A stretch of 40,310 nt of DNA from Ruminococcaceae bacterium UBA3329 (GCA_002361875.1 DERX01000071.1:1-40310); one strand, 5' to 3'; shown: positions 1 to 6,708, numbered from the stretch's first letter. Notes: generated by a model not told the origin, from the letters alone. Program-made: numbers and translations.

Positions 1-11
1 CAAGAAAATTG

Positions 12-20
12 TGATATAAT
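12..20 (+). promoter_or_regulatory. Extended -10 promoter element before the VanY gene
   Basis: TATAAT lies at 15-20 with TG one base upstream (12-13), giving an extended -10. The -35 region would fall at or beyond the window edge and cannot be judged. An AGGAGG ribosome-binding site follows at 45-50, six bases before the ATG at 57. Confidence 0.55.
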
Positions 21-56
21 AACCTCATATTAAATATAGTTTTTAGGAGGTTTCTC

Positions 57-1037
57 ATGAGCAACAACAAACGTAAGAAAAGAAAAAAGAAAAAAACAAA
101 TTCGAACTTTATTTTATCTGTTATTTGTATTGCGGCAATACTTGTATTTATCGCAGCAGCAGTTAAAACAGCTAAAAATAACAAAGCAAACACCCTTTCC
201 GAGCCAAGCTCATCTCAAAGCACAGTTAATCCGTCAAGCGAAAAAGAGAGCGAAAAGGCAACTGAAAAGCCAACCGAAAGGACAACTGTCAGCACAAGTG
301 CTCCGAGTTCCACCTCGTCAAGCACAACTGCTCCGGAAAGTCAAAGGCCCAATACATCATTTTATGCAAATGTAAAATACCGTTCACCGACAGCAAAGTC
401 AGCCGATATTTTCAAGCACGGGCGAAATTTAATGCTTCTTAATAAGGAATGGGAGCTTCCGGAAGATTTCAAGTGGGATTTGGTCTATTGGTCTAACGGA
501 CAAAGTGTTGACGCACTCAGCCTTAACTACAAGCAGTACGACCAGGTTTTTGCCGTTGACAGAGCGGCATACGGACCGTTAAAGAATATGTTTGCCGACG
601 CCGAAAAGGCAGGTGTTCCGCTTCAAATGGTGTCACCCTACCGCAGTATTCAAAAGCAGGACAGGCTTTTTACCGAGTCTGTAAATTATTATAAAAATCA
701 AGGCTTTTCCGAAAGCGAGGCCATAAAAAAAGCTAACAATTCACGTACCTTTACGGGCACAAGCGAGCACAATACAGGCTTTGGCTTTGACATTTTGGAA
801 AAAGGCAATTGGACACTCACAGAGAGCTTTGAAAAAACCGCACAGTTCAAATGGCTTATGGAAAACGCCGAGAATTACGGATTTATTTTGAGATACCGCA
901 AGGATAAAACAAATATTACAGGCATAATATATGAGCCGTGGCATTTCCGTTATGTTGGTGTTGAGGACGCAAAGAAAATTAACAGCATGGATATGTGTCT
1001 TGAAGAATATATTGCTTATTTGGACGGTAAAATATGA
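57..1037 (+). CDS. VanY-type D-alanyl-D-alanine carboxypeptidase, membrane-anchored
   Basis: This is a 326-aa peptidase M15B/VanY-family protein. Such enzymes remove the terminal D-Ala from peptidoglycan stem peptides outside the membrane. A Lys/Arg-rich cytoplasmic tail (residues 5-13) precedes one transmembrane helix (about 18-36). A Ser/Thr/Glu-rich linker (about 47-100) then leads to the catalytic domain (about 105-320). The zinc and catalytic signatures are visible: SEHNTGFGFD at 236-245 (H238, D245) and EPWH at 293-296 (H296). The ATG is set by the AGGAGG site six bases upstream. The stop overlaps the start of the acyltransferase gene by 4 bp, so the two are probably cotranscribed. No van resistance genes are next to it, so a housekeeping cell-wall role is likelier than vancomycin resistance. 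Confidence 0.9.
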   Translation: MSNNKRKKRKKKKTNSNFILSVICIAAILVFIAAAVKTAKNNKANTLSEPSSSQSTVNPSSEKESEKATEKPTERTTVSTSAPSSTSSSTTAPESQRPNTSFYANVKYRSPTAKSADIFKHGRNLMLLNKEWELPEDFKWDLVYWSNGQSVDALSLNYKQYDQVFAVDRAAYGPLKNMFADAEKAGVPLQMVSPYRSIQKQDRLFTESVNYYKNQGFSESEAIKKANNSRTFTGTSEHNTGFGFDILEKGNWTLTESFEKTAQFKWLMENAENYGFILRYRKDKTNITGIIYEPWHFRYVGVEDAKKINSMDMCLEEYIAYLDGKI

Positions 1038-1795
1038 AAAGAGTACTTTTTTGGTATAAATGGTGGGGTACCTTTATTGCACATTGCCTTTACTATATGG
1101 CTCCGAAGCTGTTAATTCTTCGGCATATCAATAAAAAATACGGAACGGAAAAGGCGGAGCAGGAAGCCTTTAAATCAGTGCAGAAATGGGCGGACAGATG
1201 CGTTAAAACGGGCAAACAGCGCTTTACCGTAAACGGTCTTGAAAAGGTTCCTAAAAACAGACCTGTACTCTTTGTGTCGAACCACGAAAGCTACGGAGAT
1301 GTGCCGATGATTATCCACGCACTTAAAGGCTTTAATGTCGGTTTTGTGCTGAAATCCACAATGCTGAATATTCCGTTTATCGGTGATTATCTTAAGTATA
1401 TGCACTGTGTCCCCCTTGACCAAACCAATATGCGTGCGGCGTCAAAATCAATAAATCTTGCCGCAGAGGAAATTGAAAAAGGCTATTCACTCGTCATTTT
1501 TCCCGAAGGCAAAAGAAGCTTTAACAACTACCCTGCCGAATTTAAAAACGGCGCTTTCAAAATAGCTGCTAAAACGGGTGTTACAATCGTACCGATTTAT
1601 CTTCACAATGTGCATTACACCTACGAAGGCAACGGCTGTATGGTAACCCCTGCCGATGTTACGGTAAATATTTTAGACCCGATTGAAACAGGTTCGCTGA
1701 CGCGTGCGGAAATGCAGCAATTGAATGTTAAGGCGTATAACATTATTTCGGAATTTGCCGAAAGGTTTAATGAGGAATACAGCGCCGATAAGTAA
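1034..1795 (+). CDS. plsC: 1-acyl-sn-glycerol-3-phosphate acyltransferase (PlsC family)
   Basis: This 253-aa protein matches the lysophosphatidic acid acyltransferase family, which transfers an acyl chain to 1-acylglycerol-3-phosphate at the inner membrane to make phosphatidic acid. The catalytic NHESYGD block (NHx4D) is at residues 83-89, the substrate-binding FPEGKRS block at 156-162, and the VPIYL block at 186-190. A hydrophobic N-terminal stretch (about 10-28) fits membrane association. The ATG overlaps the preceding stop (ATGA), indicating translational coupling with the carboxypeptidase. The 3' end faces the lysis cassette, with a shared hairpin terminator between them. Confidence 0.9.
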   Translation: MKRVLFWYKWWGTFIAHCLYYMAPKLLILRHINKKYGTEKAEQEAFKSVQKWADRCVKTGKQRFTVNGLEKVPKNRPVLFVSNHESYGDVPMIIHALKGFNVGFVLKSTMLNIPFIGDYLKYMHCVPLDQTNMRAASKSINLAAEEIEKGYSLVIFPEGKRSFNNYPAEFKNGAFKIAAKTGVTIVPIYLHNVHYTYEGNGCMVTPADVTVNILDPIETGSLTRAEMQQLNVKAYNIISEFAERFNEEYSADK

Positions 1796-1810
1796 TTCAC
1801 AATGCATCAA

Positions 1811-1851
1811 AAATGCCCTCAAGGATTTAAAATCCCGGAGGACATTTTTTT
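1811..1851. terminator. Intrinsic terminator between convergent plsC and holin genes
   Basis: AAATGCCCTC (1811-1820) pairs with GAGGACATTT, with one C-A mismatch, around an inner GGATT/AATCC stem. A run of T follows on the + strand. It ends plsC, and on the other strand lies just past the holin stop at 1858. Confidence 0.75.
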
Positions 1852-1857
1852 GTTGTT

Positions 1858-2100
1858 TTAATCTGCTTTTTTTAGTTGTTTTACTACCTGATTTCCGTAA
1901 ACTGCTGTGCCTGTTATCAAAATTCCTTGAATTACCGCCTGTGCGTTAAATCCCATTATTGCAACAGCTCCCGTTATGCCGAAGAACAACAAAATTACGG
2001 GAATATATTTATCGGGGATTTTCGGAAAACCTTTAATAATCATTCCTAAAATATTGAGAACCGGAATCAGTATAAGCGCATGCTCGGTTATATATTGCAT
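1858..2100 (-). CDS. Phage-type holin
   Basis: This 80-aa protein has two clear hydrophobic segments (about 8-26 and 31-51), a third weaker one (about 55-72), and a charged C-terminus (KQLKKAD). The size and layout resemble small phage holins of the Hol118/phage_holin_5 type, which open the membrane at a set time and release endolysin. It is the last gene of a five-gene - strand cassette behind an XhlA-like gene and a GH25 endolysin, and that context is the main support. The gap to the XhlA-like gene is 19 bp, with a good AGGAGA site before the ATG. The family name is a resemblance judged by eye. Confidence 0.75.
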   Translation of the reverse strand: MQYITEHALILIPVLNILGMIIKGFPKIPDKYIPVILLFFGITGAVAIMGFNAQAVIQGILITGTAVYGNQVVKQLKKAD

Positions 2101-2119
2101 TACTTTTAGGTCTCCTTTG

Positions 2120-2374
2120 TTAAAAAATTAGGCTCATAAGCGCTCCGCAAGCGGCAGAAAAAGCCGCAACTATAAGCTTATCCCAAAACTGCCCGGGGCG
2201 TTTTTTGAGCATTTCAAGTCCGTTTTTTAATTCACCCAGAGAGGTAAGAACAATATCAAGTTTTGTGGCGCTTCGCACCTGCTCAAGAGTTATTGCGTTT
2301 AAATTTCCCGTAAGCTCCTTTGCCTGCGCCTCCAACTTTGAAACACGAAGCTCCAAAGACTCAATTTCGTTCAT
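2120..2374 (-). CDS. XhlA-like lysis accessory protein (coiled coil plus C-terminal membrane helix)
   Basis: This 84-aa protein has an N-terminal heptad-like helix (MNEIESLELRVSKLEAQ and onward, about 1-55) and ends in one transmembrane helix (about 64-84). That is the architecture of hemolysin XhlA, a partner of the XhlB holin in Bacillus phage PBSX lysis. I chose the ATG at 2374, five bases after the endolysin stop, with GGGGTG just upstream. An in-frame ATG at 2404 would add ten Arg/Trp-rich residues and overlap the endolysin gene. Position between endolysin and holin supports a role in membrane permeabilisation. Exact family membership is inferred. Confidence 0.7.
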   Translation of the reverse strand: MNEIESLELRVSKLEAQAKELTGNLNAITLEQVRSATKLDIVLTSLGELKNGLEMLKKRPGQFWDKLIVAAFSAACGALMSLIF

Positions 2375-2378
2375 TCTC

Positions 2379-3248
2379 TCACCCCAAATCCTTTCTCTCC
2401 ACAAAGCCTGTTACATACTTTGCGATGGGCACGCGTTCAACATTTTTAAGAGAATTTGTTATTCTGTATCTGCCGTCAAGATAAATTCCGTCATAAATAT
2501 AATACGTTCCCGAAATTGTGTTTGAAACACGCTCTGTATAAGCGCTCGAATAAAGCTTTGCGTTTTTAAGAACGACCTTTTGACCCGCCTTGTAGCCTCT
2601 CGGCGGCTTTGGTGTTTCTTCCTCCTTGCCATAGCCGTTAAGACCGTTGTATTTCATTATCGACGGATAATTTTTATAAGACTCGTCAATGTCAACAAAT
2701 GTGGAAATCCCGTCCACATTTCCTTTAGACGATTTCTGCCATATGCCGTAAGGTCTTTGGAATGTTGGTTTATCATTCCACTGAGCAAGCCAGATGTCAT
2801 ATTTCTCAAATATTTTATCGGTAAAATAATTATTAAACCAATAAAGATTTGAATAAATTGCAACATAGTAGCCGTTTTTCTCCATAGTTTCGCAAAAAGC
2901 ATTTGCAATTTCCGAAATTTTTTCCTTGCCTAAATTTTGAATACGGCTGTCCTCTAAATCATAAGCAATCGGATATTCAAATTTTTTCCCCTTAATAACG
3001 GACAGGCAATATTCAGCCTCTTTAACTGCCTCTTCAGGCGTTGTGGCATATGCAAAATGATACGCACCGACATTAATGCCGACATCCTTTGCATTTTCGT
3101 AGTTGTACTCAAATTTAAGGTCTTTTTGACCGTTGGTTCCGCCGAATGAGGAACGTATCATAGCAAAATTTATTCCTGCGTTTTTAACCTTTGACCAGTT
3201 TATTTCACCCTGCCATTTTGAAACATCAATTCCTCTGTAAGACTCCAT
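2379..3248 (-). CDS. GH25 lysozyme-type endolysin
   Basis: This 289-aa muramidase belongs to glycoside hydrolase family 25, which cuts the MurNAc-GlcNAc bond in peptidoglycan. The N-terminal GIDVSKWQ motif (6-13, D8) and the YDLED motif (96-100, acids D97 and E99) mark the active site. The catalytic domain spans about 1-195. A short linker with PKPPRG (about 213-218) leads to a C-terminal SH3-like wall-binding region (about 219-289). There is no signal peptide, so the enzyme would stay in the cytoplasm until a holin lets it out, as for phage endolysins. The ATG has GGAG seven bases upstream and lies four bases after the preceding stop. Confidence 0.9.
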   Translation of the reverse strand: MESYRGIDVSKWQGEINWSKVKNAGINFAMIRSSFGGTNGQKDLKFEYNYENAKDVGINVGAYHFAYATTPEEAVKEAEYCLSVIKGKKFEYPIAYDLEDSRIQNLGKEKISEIANAFCETMEKNGYYVAIYSNLYWFNNYFTDKIFEKYDIWLAQWNDKPTFQRPYGIWQKSSKGNVDGISTFVDIDESYKNYPSIMKYNGLNGYGKEEETPKPPRGYKAGQKVVLKNAKLYSSAYTERVSNTISGTYYIYDGIYLDGRYRITNSLKNVERVPIAKYVTGFVERKDLG

Positions 3249-3252
3249 AATA

Positions 3253-3516
3253 TCACTCCTTTACTGTTTTCTCATTACATAATATGCTGCTGCGAGAATT
3301 ATCTCTATAATATTTAATGAGATGCTCTGAATTTGCTTTAAGCTCTCTTGAAATCTCATAAAGCACACGAAGAGTCCTTTGCAGTTCCGCCCGTGTTTTT
3401 TCGTCTGTTCCGGCACTTTTTATCTTTTCTTTGCAAATCGCAATATTTTCCTGATTAAGACGAATGTATTCGGCGTACTCACATCCAAGCTCTTTAAGGG
3501 ATTTATTTTTATTCAA
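3253..3516 (-). CDS. Small helical protein of the lysis cassette, function unknown
   Basis: I do not recognise this 87-aa protein. It is charged, with no cysteine pair and no membrane segment, and reads as mostly alpha-helical with coiled-coil character (about 10-70). Its start overlaps the upstream regulator stop by 4 bp, and the endolysin starts four bases after its end, so it is locked into the cassette. Phage lysis operons often carry small regulators or antiholins at this place, but nothing in the sequence proves such a role. Confidence 0.7.
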   Translation of the reverse strand: MNKNKSLKELGCEYAEYIRLNQENIAICKEKIKSAGTDEKTRAELQRTLRVLYEISRELKANSEHLIKYYRDNSRSSILCNEKTVKE

Positions 3517-3917
3517 CTAACAGCCCCCTTTATATATTTAACAAGCTCGTCGGACGACATTTCAGAAGAAAATCCGTCATATTCCAAAACATATTTTATT
3601 GAATTCTCAATTTTCTTCAGTCCGTTTTTAAGATTTCTGTAAACGCTTGAACGGGAAAGATTGCACATTTCGGATATTGAAAGTGTATCAAGTCCGTCAT
3701 AATAAAAAAGCTTAATTACAGCTTTTTCGGTTTTGTCAAGCTCATTTTCAATTATGCTTTTTACGGTCTTTTCCAAGCTGCTTCTTTTGTTCATAATGAT
3801 AAAGCCCATTGCGCTTTGAATTTCCGACTTGTCGGCAAATTCAAAATTTTCTGTTAAAAAGAAATACTCGTTCACTCCTAAAGTCTTGATTTTGTTATCG
3901 TTTGATGAAACATACAT
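3513..3917 (-). CDS. Sigma-70 region-4-like regulator of the lysis cassette
   Basis: This 134-aa protein has an unrecognised N-terminal part (1-about 55). A C-terminal helix-turn-helix (about 65-115) follows, reading LDKTEKAVIKLFYY, then LSISEMCNLSRSSVYRNL. That resembles sigma region 4 and the ArpU/RinA-type late regulators of phages of Gram-positive bacteria. No convincing region 2 is present, so a stand-alone sigma factor is doubtful. The ATG at 3917 is chosen because GGAGG lies six bases upstream; an extension to 3995 would run through the leader hairpin and into the SOS box. It is the first gene of the cassette and could act on its own promoter or on another target. Confidence 0.75.
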   Translation of the reverse strand: MYVSSNDNKIKTLGVNEYFFLTENFEFADKSEIQSAMGFIIMNKRSSLEKTVKSIIENELDKTEKAVIKLFYYDGLDTLSISEMCNLSRSSVYRNLKNGLKKIENSIKYVLEYDGFSSEMSSDELVKYIKGAVS

Positions 3918-3948
3918 TTCTGTTCCTCCTTCAAATTCAGATAAAACA

Positions 3949-3979
3949 AAAACGCCCTTATTTTTATATAAGGCGTTTC
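3949..3979 (-). terminator. Leader terminator-like hairpin upstream of the lysis cassette
   Basis: On the - strand AAACGCC-TTAT pairs with ATAAGGGCGTTT (one bulged G) and is followed by TTTTTGTTTT. This has the form of an intrinsic terminator, yet it lies between the promoter/SOS box and the first start codon. It may be an attenuator or a partial block to readthrough. Confidence 0.55.
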
Positions 3980-3988
3980 TGTTTTTGC

Positions 3989-4002
3989 CGAACAAATGTT
4001 CG
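3989..4002. promoter_or_regulatory. LexA (SOS) operator, perfect Gram-positive box
   Basis: CGAACAAATGTTCG on the + strand fits the Bacillus/Firmicutes LexA consensus CGAACRNRYGTTYG at every position. It is the core of a longer palindrome (3987-4004: GCCGAACA, two bases, TGTTCGGC). It lies 13 bases downstream of the -10 element at 4016-4021, so it overlaps the early transcribed region, where LexA would block initiation or escape. LexA binding itself is inferred from the match. Confidence 0.8.
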
Positions 4003-4015
4003 GCTTACATTTTCT

Positions 4016-4044
4016 ATTTTAGCAGTAAATTTTTGTGTTGTCAA
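4016..4044 (-). promoter_or_regulatory. Sigma-A promoter of the lysis cassette
   Basis: On the - strand TTGACA (4039-4044) and TAAAAT (4016-4021) are separated by 17 bases. Transcription should start near 4009, just before the SOS box. The left end of the insertion sequence is only 31 bp upstream of the -35. Confidence 0.8.
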
Positions 4045-4071
4045 GAGTAATATTAAAAATAATACATATTT

Positions 4072-4075
4072 TTAA
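4072..4075. repeat. Target-site duplication of the IS, left copy (TTAA)
   Basis: TTAA here matches TTAA at 5213-5216 on the other side of the element. It fits the YTAR target rule of the IS5 group. Confidence 0.7.
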
Positions 4076-4120
4076 GGCACCACCGCACAATCCGCCATCA
4101 TAGCTATACGCAACAGAAAA

Positions 4121-4144
4121 GCGACCGGCTAAAGAGCTGATCGC
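4121..4144 (-). terminator. Hairpin after the transposase gene
   Basis: On the - strand GCGATCAGCT and AGCCGGTCGC form a stem with one mismatch and one G-T pair around CTTT, followed by TTTTCTG. It is a modest terminator inside the IS. Confidence 0.45.
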
Positions 4145-4184
4145 ATAGAAATATCCCATATTTCATTCACAAGAGTACACTGAA

Positions 4185-5162
4185 TCAGACCGTCAGAGAT
4201 TTTCTGTCAGCCAGATACAGATTCGCCAATGCGAACATAATATTCAATTTAGCAGTCTGTTTTCGCAGACCTCGATATCTGGTCTTCCGATACTGAAAGA
4301 TATTTTTTATGATCGCAAAGACATGTTCCACTTTACAGCGGACGGATGATTTTTGATGTTCCTTTTTCTTAGCGGCATACTGACCGCTTTTGGACAGCTT
4401 TTTAATAGACGACGGACGACGATTGATGAGATACTTGACGTTCCTGCCGGACTTGTTTTTCTTGATTGCTTCCGGTCTCTTGTTTGCTCCGATATATCCG
4501 CTATCACCATATGCACGCTCTTCTTCTCCGTGCAGCAATTCACTCATCACGGTAACGTCGTGTTCGTTTGCCGGAGTTACTTTTACCGTATGTACAAGAC
4601 CGTTTTCTTCGTCAACACCGATATGCGCCTTATATCCAAAGTGCCATGTATTGCCCTTTTTCGCAGAGTGTGCTTCCGGATCACGCTTTTTTTCTTTGTT
4701 CTTTGTGGATGAAGGCGATTCGATAAATGTGGAATCCACGATCGTTCCTTTTTTCAGAATAAGCTTTCGTTCCATCAGAATTTTTACAACCGCAGCAAAT
4801 ATTTTTTCCTGCAATCCATTGCGTGTCAGAATATTGCGAAAGCGTCCAATCGTATCGCCGTTTGGCACCTCGGCGGGCGAGTTGATTCCGCAAAAATCGG
4901 AAAATGCACGACTGTCGATCACCTCATTCATGACTGCCATATCTGAGAGATTATAGACATTCTGCAATATGAATATTCTCAGCATCAATTCCAGTGGGTA
5001 TGGTTTATTGCCAAGTTCTCCTTTGTAATAACTCGGCTGTATCAGTTCAAGAAATGTTTCCCACGGAATGATTCTTTCAAGTTTATCCAAAAAATCTTTT
5101 TTGTTGGTTCTGGCTGCACCTAATTCATCGTTCATTTCTGCCAGCGTCATTTGTCTTTCCAT
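4185..5162 (-). CDS. IS5-family DDE transposase
   Basis: This 325-aa protein cuts and joins the ends of its own insertion sequence. The N-terminal part (about 20-100) is a DUF772-like DNA-binding region. The DDE catalytic domain shows IVDSTFIESP (first Asp), YGDSGYIGA (second Asp) and CKVEHVFAIIKN (Glu, with the following Lys), the usual IS5/IS4 signature. There is no frameshift and the length is normal for the group, so it is probably functional. The ATG at 5162 has AGGAG one base upstream, which is tight; the in-frame ATG four codons later, at 5150, is an alternative. Confidence 0.93.
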   Translation of the reverse strand: MERQMTLAEMNDELGAARTNKKDFLDKLERIIPWETFLELIQPSYYKGELGNKPYPLELMLRIFILQNVYNLSDMAVMNEVIDSRAFSDFCGINSPAEVPNGDTIGRFRNILTRNGLQEKIFAAVVKILMERKLILKKGTIVDSTFIESPSSTKNKEKKRDPEAHSAKKGNTWHFGYKAHIGVDEENGLVHTVKVTPANEHDVTVMSELLHGEEERAYGDSGYIGANKRPEAIKKNKSGRNVKYLINRRPSSIKKLSKSGQYAAKKKEHQKSSVRCKVEHVFAIIKNIFQYRKTRYRGLRKQTAKLNIMFALANLYLADRKSLTV

Positions 5163-5212
5163 GCTCCTATTATATCACATTTTTTCTGCTTTGGCAATTG
5201 TGCGGTGGCGCC

Positions 5213-5216
5213 TTAA
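5213..5216. repeat. Target-site duplication of the IS, right copy (TTAA)
   Basis: This is the second copy of TTAA, immediately outside the right inverted repeat. Confidence 0.7.
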
Positions 5217-5325
5217 ATCAGAGCAATGTTCTGCTTTGCTTACAAGGAGCAGTGAAAGCGACAGATTACACTCCACCGCTACAGTGGCGTTGGGGATATT
5301 TTCTCATAAATTATAAAAATCGGCA

Positions 5326-5358
5326 TAAAAAAAACGGAAGCCTATAAAGACTTCCGTT
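5326..5358 (-). terminator. Intrinsic terminator of the secreted-protein gene
   Basis: On the - strand AACGGAAG and CTTCCGTT form an 8-bp perfect stem with a 10-base loop. A run of seven or more T follows. It lies 25 bases past the stop at 5383. Confidence 0.9.
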
Positions 5359-5382
5359 ATGTAACTTAATATTAAGCTTTAA

Positions 5383-6501
5383 TTATTCAGCGTCGCTCTT
5401 TTTTCTTGTAAGAACAAATGCTACGCCTGCAACTGCTGCAACCGCTGCAACTGCTACGAATGACACATCGCCTGTATCGGGAATAGGATCTGTTGTTCCG
5501 TCATCATCGCCGGGGTCATTGCCATCCACATCGCCGAAATTATCACCATCTCCGCCGTCAAAAGGTGGATCGTCATCGCCGCCACTAGGAGGATCATCAT
5601 CATCTTTATCAGGATTAAAGATGTCGCTGATAGTACCAATAATTCCAAGAATTACATCAACGAAACCGCCTAAAGCTGAATTGTCATCTCCACCGGGAAG
5701 AGTGATATCGCTGAAATCAGGAAGTGAAACGCTCGGAAGTGTAATATCAGGAAGTGAAGGATCTTTAATATCAGGAAGAGCATTGCCAAGACCTTCTAAA
5801 AATGTAACTATTTTCTGAACAGTTTCATTATCGTCAAGCTCGCCTGCCTCAATCTTTGCACGAAGACCTGATGTAATTTCAGGAATCTGTTTAACAACAA
5901 TCTTACCGCTTGCAAGGTCCTCGCCGATTTTCTTTGTTATATCTTCAAAAGAAGTGTTAGCTTTAAGAAGCTCTACAAGCTCATCAACATAAGCTTCAGA
6001 AGTAACCTGACCTTCTGCGTTACCTCCGTTTGTGATTTTGTCAATCAAGTCGCTGATAATGCCTGAAAGGTCGCCTGTTTGGCCGTCTCCGCCGGTACCG
6101 CCCATAATGAAATTACCGATAATAGAAATAGCATCGCCTGCCGAAACATATTCTGATGTGATGCTGCCTACGATTTCAGTAATAGCAACCTGTGGGTCTT
6201 CTGAAGCATTAGACAAAACATAGTTATAATATGCTGCCCAAGCATCATTCCAAGCCATAAGATTGCCGTTTTCGTCCTCATAAATTCCTTGAGCTTTCAT
6301 CTTTGCTCTAAGCTCTATGTACCAGCTGAAATTAACCACATCGTTAATATCCCAACCGTCAACAGTAGCAGCCTTATCATAATCTTTCTGATTATCACAA
6401 ATATCAGCAGGACTTAATACCTCTTTAAAGCCGGCAAAAGCCATAACTGACATTGATAAAACCATTGCCAAAGCAATGAGAACTGCAATTACTTTTTTCA
6501 T
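5383..6501 (-). CDS. Secreted protein with sorting-signal-like C-terminus, function unknown
   Basis: This 372-aa protein has a clear signal peptide (MKKVIAVLIALAMVLSMSVMAFA, cleavage after residue 23). The middle region (about 50-260) is mostly helical. Short Leu-Pro-Asp repeats (about 265-290) follow, then an Asp/Gly/Pro-rich linker (about 295-338) of the kind that crosses a cell wall. The end is IPDTGD (340-345), a hydrophobic helix and TRKKSDAE, the plan of a sortase substrate, though with IPDTG rather than LPXTG. The ATG at 6501 is preferred over an upstream in-frame codon because the signal peptide starts there and AAAGGA lies upstream. Surface display is likely, but its partner is unknown and no sortase gene is in the window. 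Confidence 0.8.
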   Translation of the reverse strand: MKKVIAVLIALAMVLSMSVMAFAGFKEVLSPADICDNQKDYDKAATVDGWDINDVVNFSWYIELRAKMKAQGIYEDENGNLMAWNDAWAAYYNYVLSNASEDPQVAITEIVGSITSEYVSAGDAISIIGNFIMGGTGGDGQTGDLSGIISDLIDKITNGGNAEGQVTSEAYVDELVELLKANTSFEDITKKIGEDLASGKIVVKQIPEITSGLRAKIEAGELDDNETVQKIVTFLEGLGNALPDIKDPSLPDITLPSVSLPDFSDITLPGGDDNSALGGFVDVILGIIGTISDIFNPDKDDDDPPSGGDDDPPFDGGDGDNFGDVDGNDPGDDDGTTDPIPDTGDVSFVAVAAVAAVAGVAFVLTRKKSDAE

Positions 6502-6564
6502 AATTACATTTTCCTTTCGTTTTTTAAAATTTGCTATAAGGTTATACCACCTTTGTTCTTCCTC

Positions 6565-6593
6565 ATTATACAATACAAAATCTGCAATGTCAA
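6565..6593 (-). promoter_or_regulatory. Consensus sigma-A promoter of the secreted-protein gene
   Basis: On the - strand TTGACA (6588-6593), a 17-base spacer and TATAAT (6565-6570) match the consensus exactly. The leader to the ATG at 6501 is about 57 nt. Strong constitutive expression is expected. Confidence 0.9.
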
Positions 6594-6708
6594 CATAAAA
6601 AAATAAAAAATCGTTAAATTTTTGAATTTTTGGATTTTAAATATTCAGTTATAAATATTTTTCATACGGACAAAATAATAATGCTTATTTTATTTAGGAG
6701 GTGCAAAA

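Larger units (their letters stand above)
4076..5212 (-). mobile_element. Complete IS5-group insertion sequence
   Basis: The element is 1137 bp. Its terminal inverted repeats are GGCACCACCGCACAAT at 4076-4091 and the reverse complement of GGCGCCACCGCACAAT at 5197-5212 (15 of 16 bases match). It carries one transposase gene on the - strand. A 4-bp TTAA duplication flanks it, so it moved in as a unit and has not visibly decayed. It separates the lysis cassette promoter from its former upstream sequence. Confidence 0.85.

Noticed and set aside
57..1037. Vancomycin resistance locus
   Set aside because: A VanY-type enzyme alone, without vanH/vanA/vanX or vanRS, is a common housekeeping carboxypeptidase.
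1858..3995. Whole prophage or defective tailocin
   Set aside because: Only lysis-type genes are present. VanY/PlsC genes flank one side, and an IS and a surface protein gene the other. No tail, portal or integrase gene is seen.
4390..4956. Long open frame on the + strand across the transposase gene
   Set aside because: It mirrors the transposase codons, has no ribosome-binding site and encodes no recognisable protein.
4073..5215. Three-base target duplication (TAA/TTA) for the IS
   Set aside because: The two trinucleotides are not direct repeats. Moving the ends to GGC gives a perfect 4-bp TTAA on both sides, matching the IS5 group.
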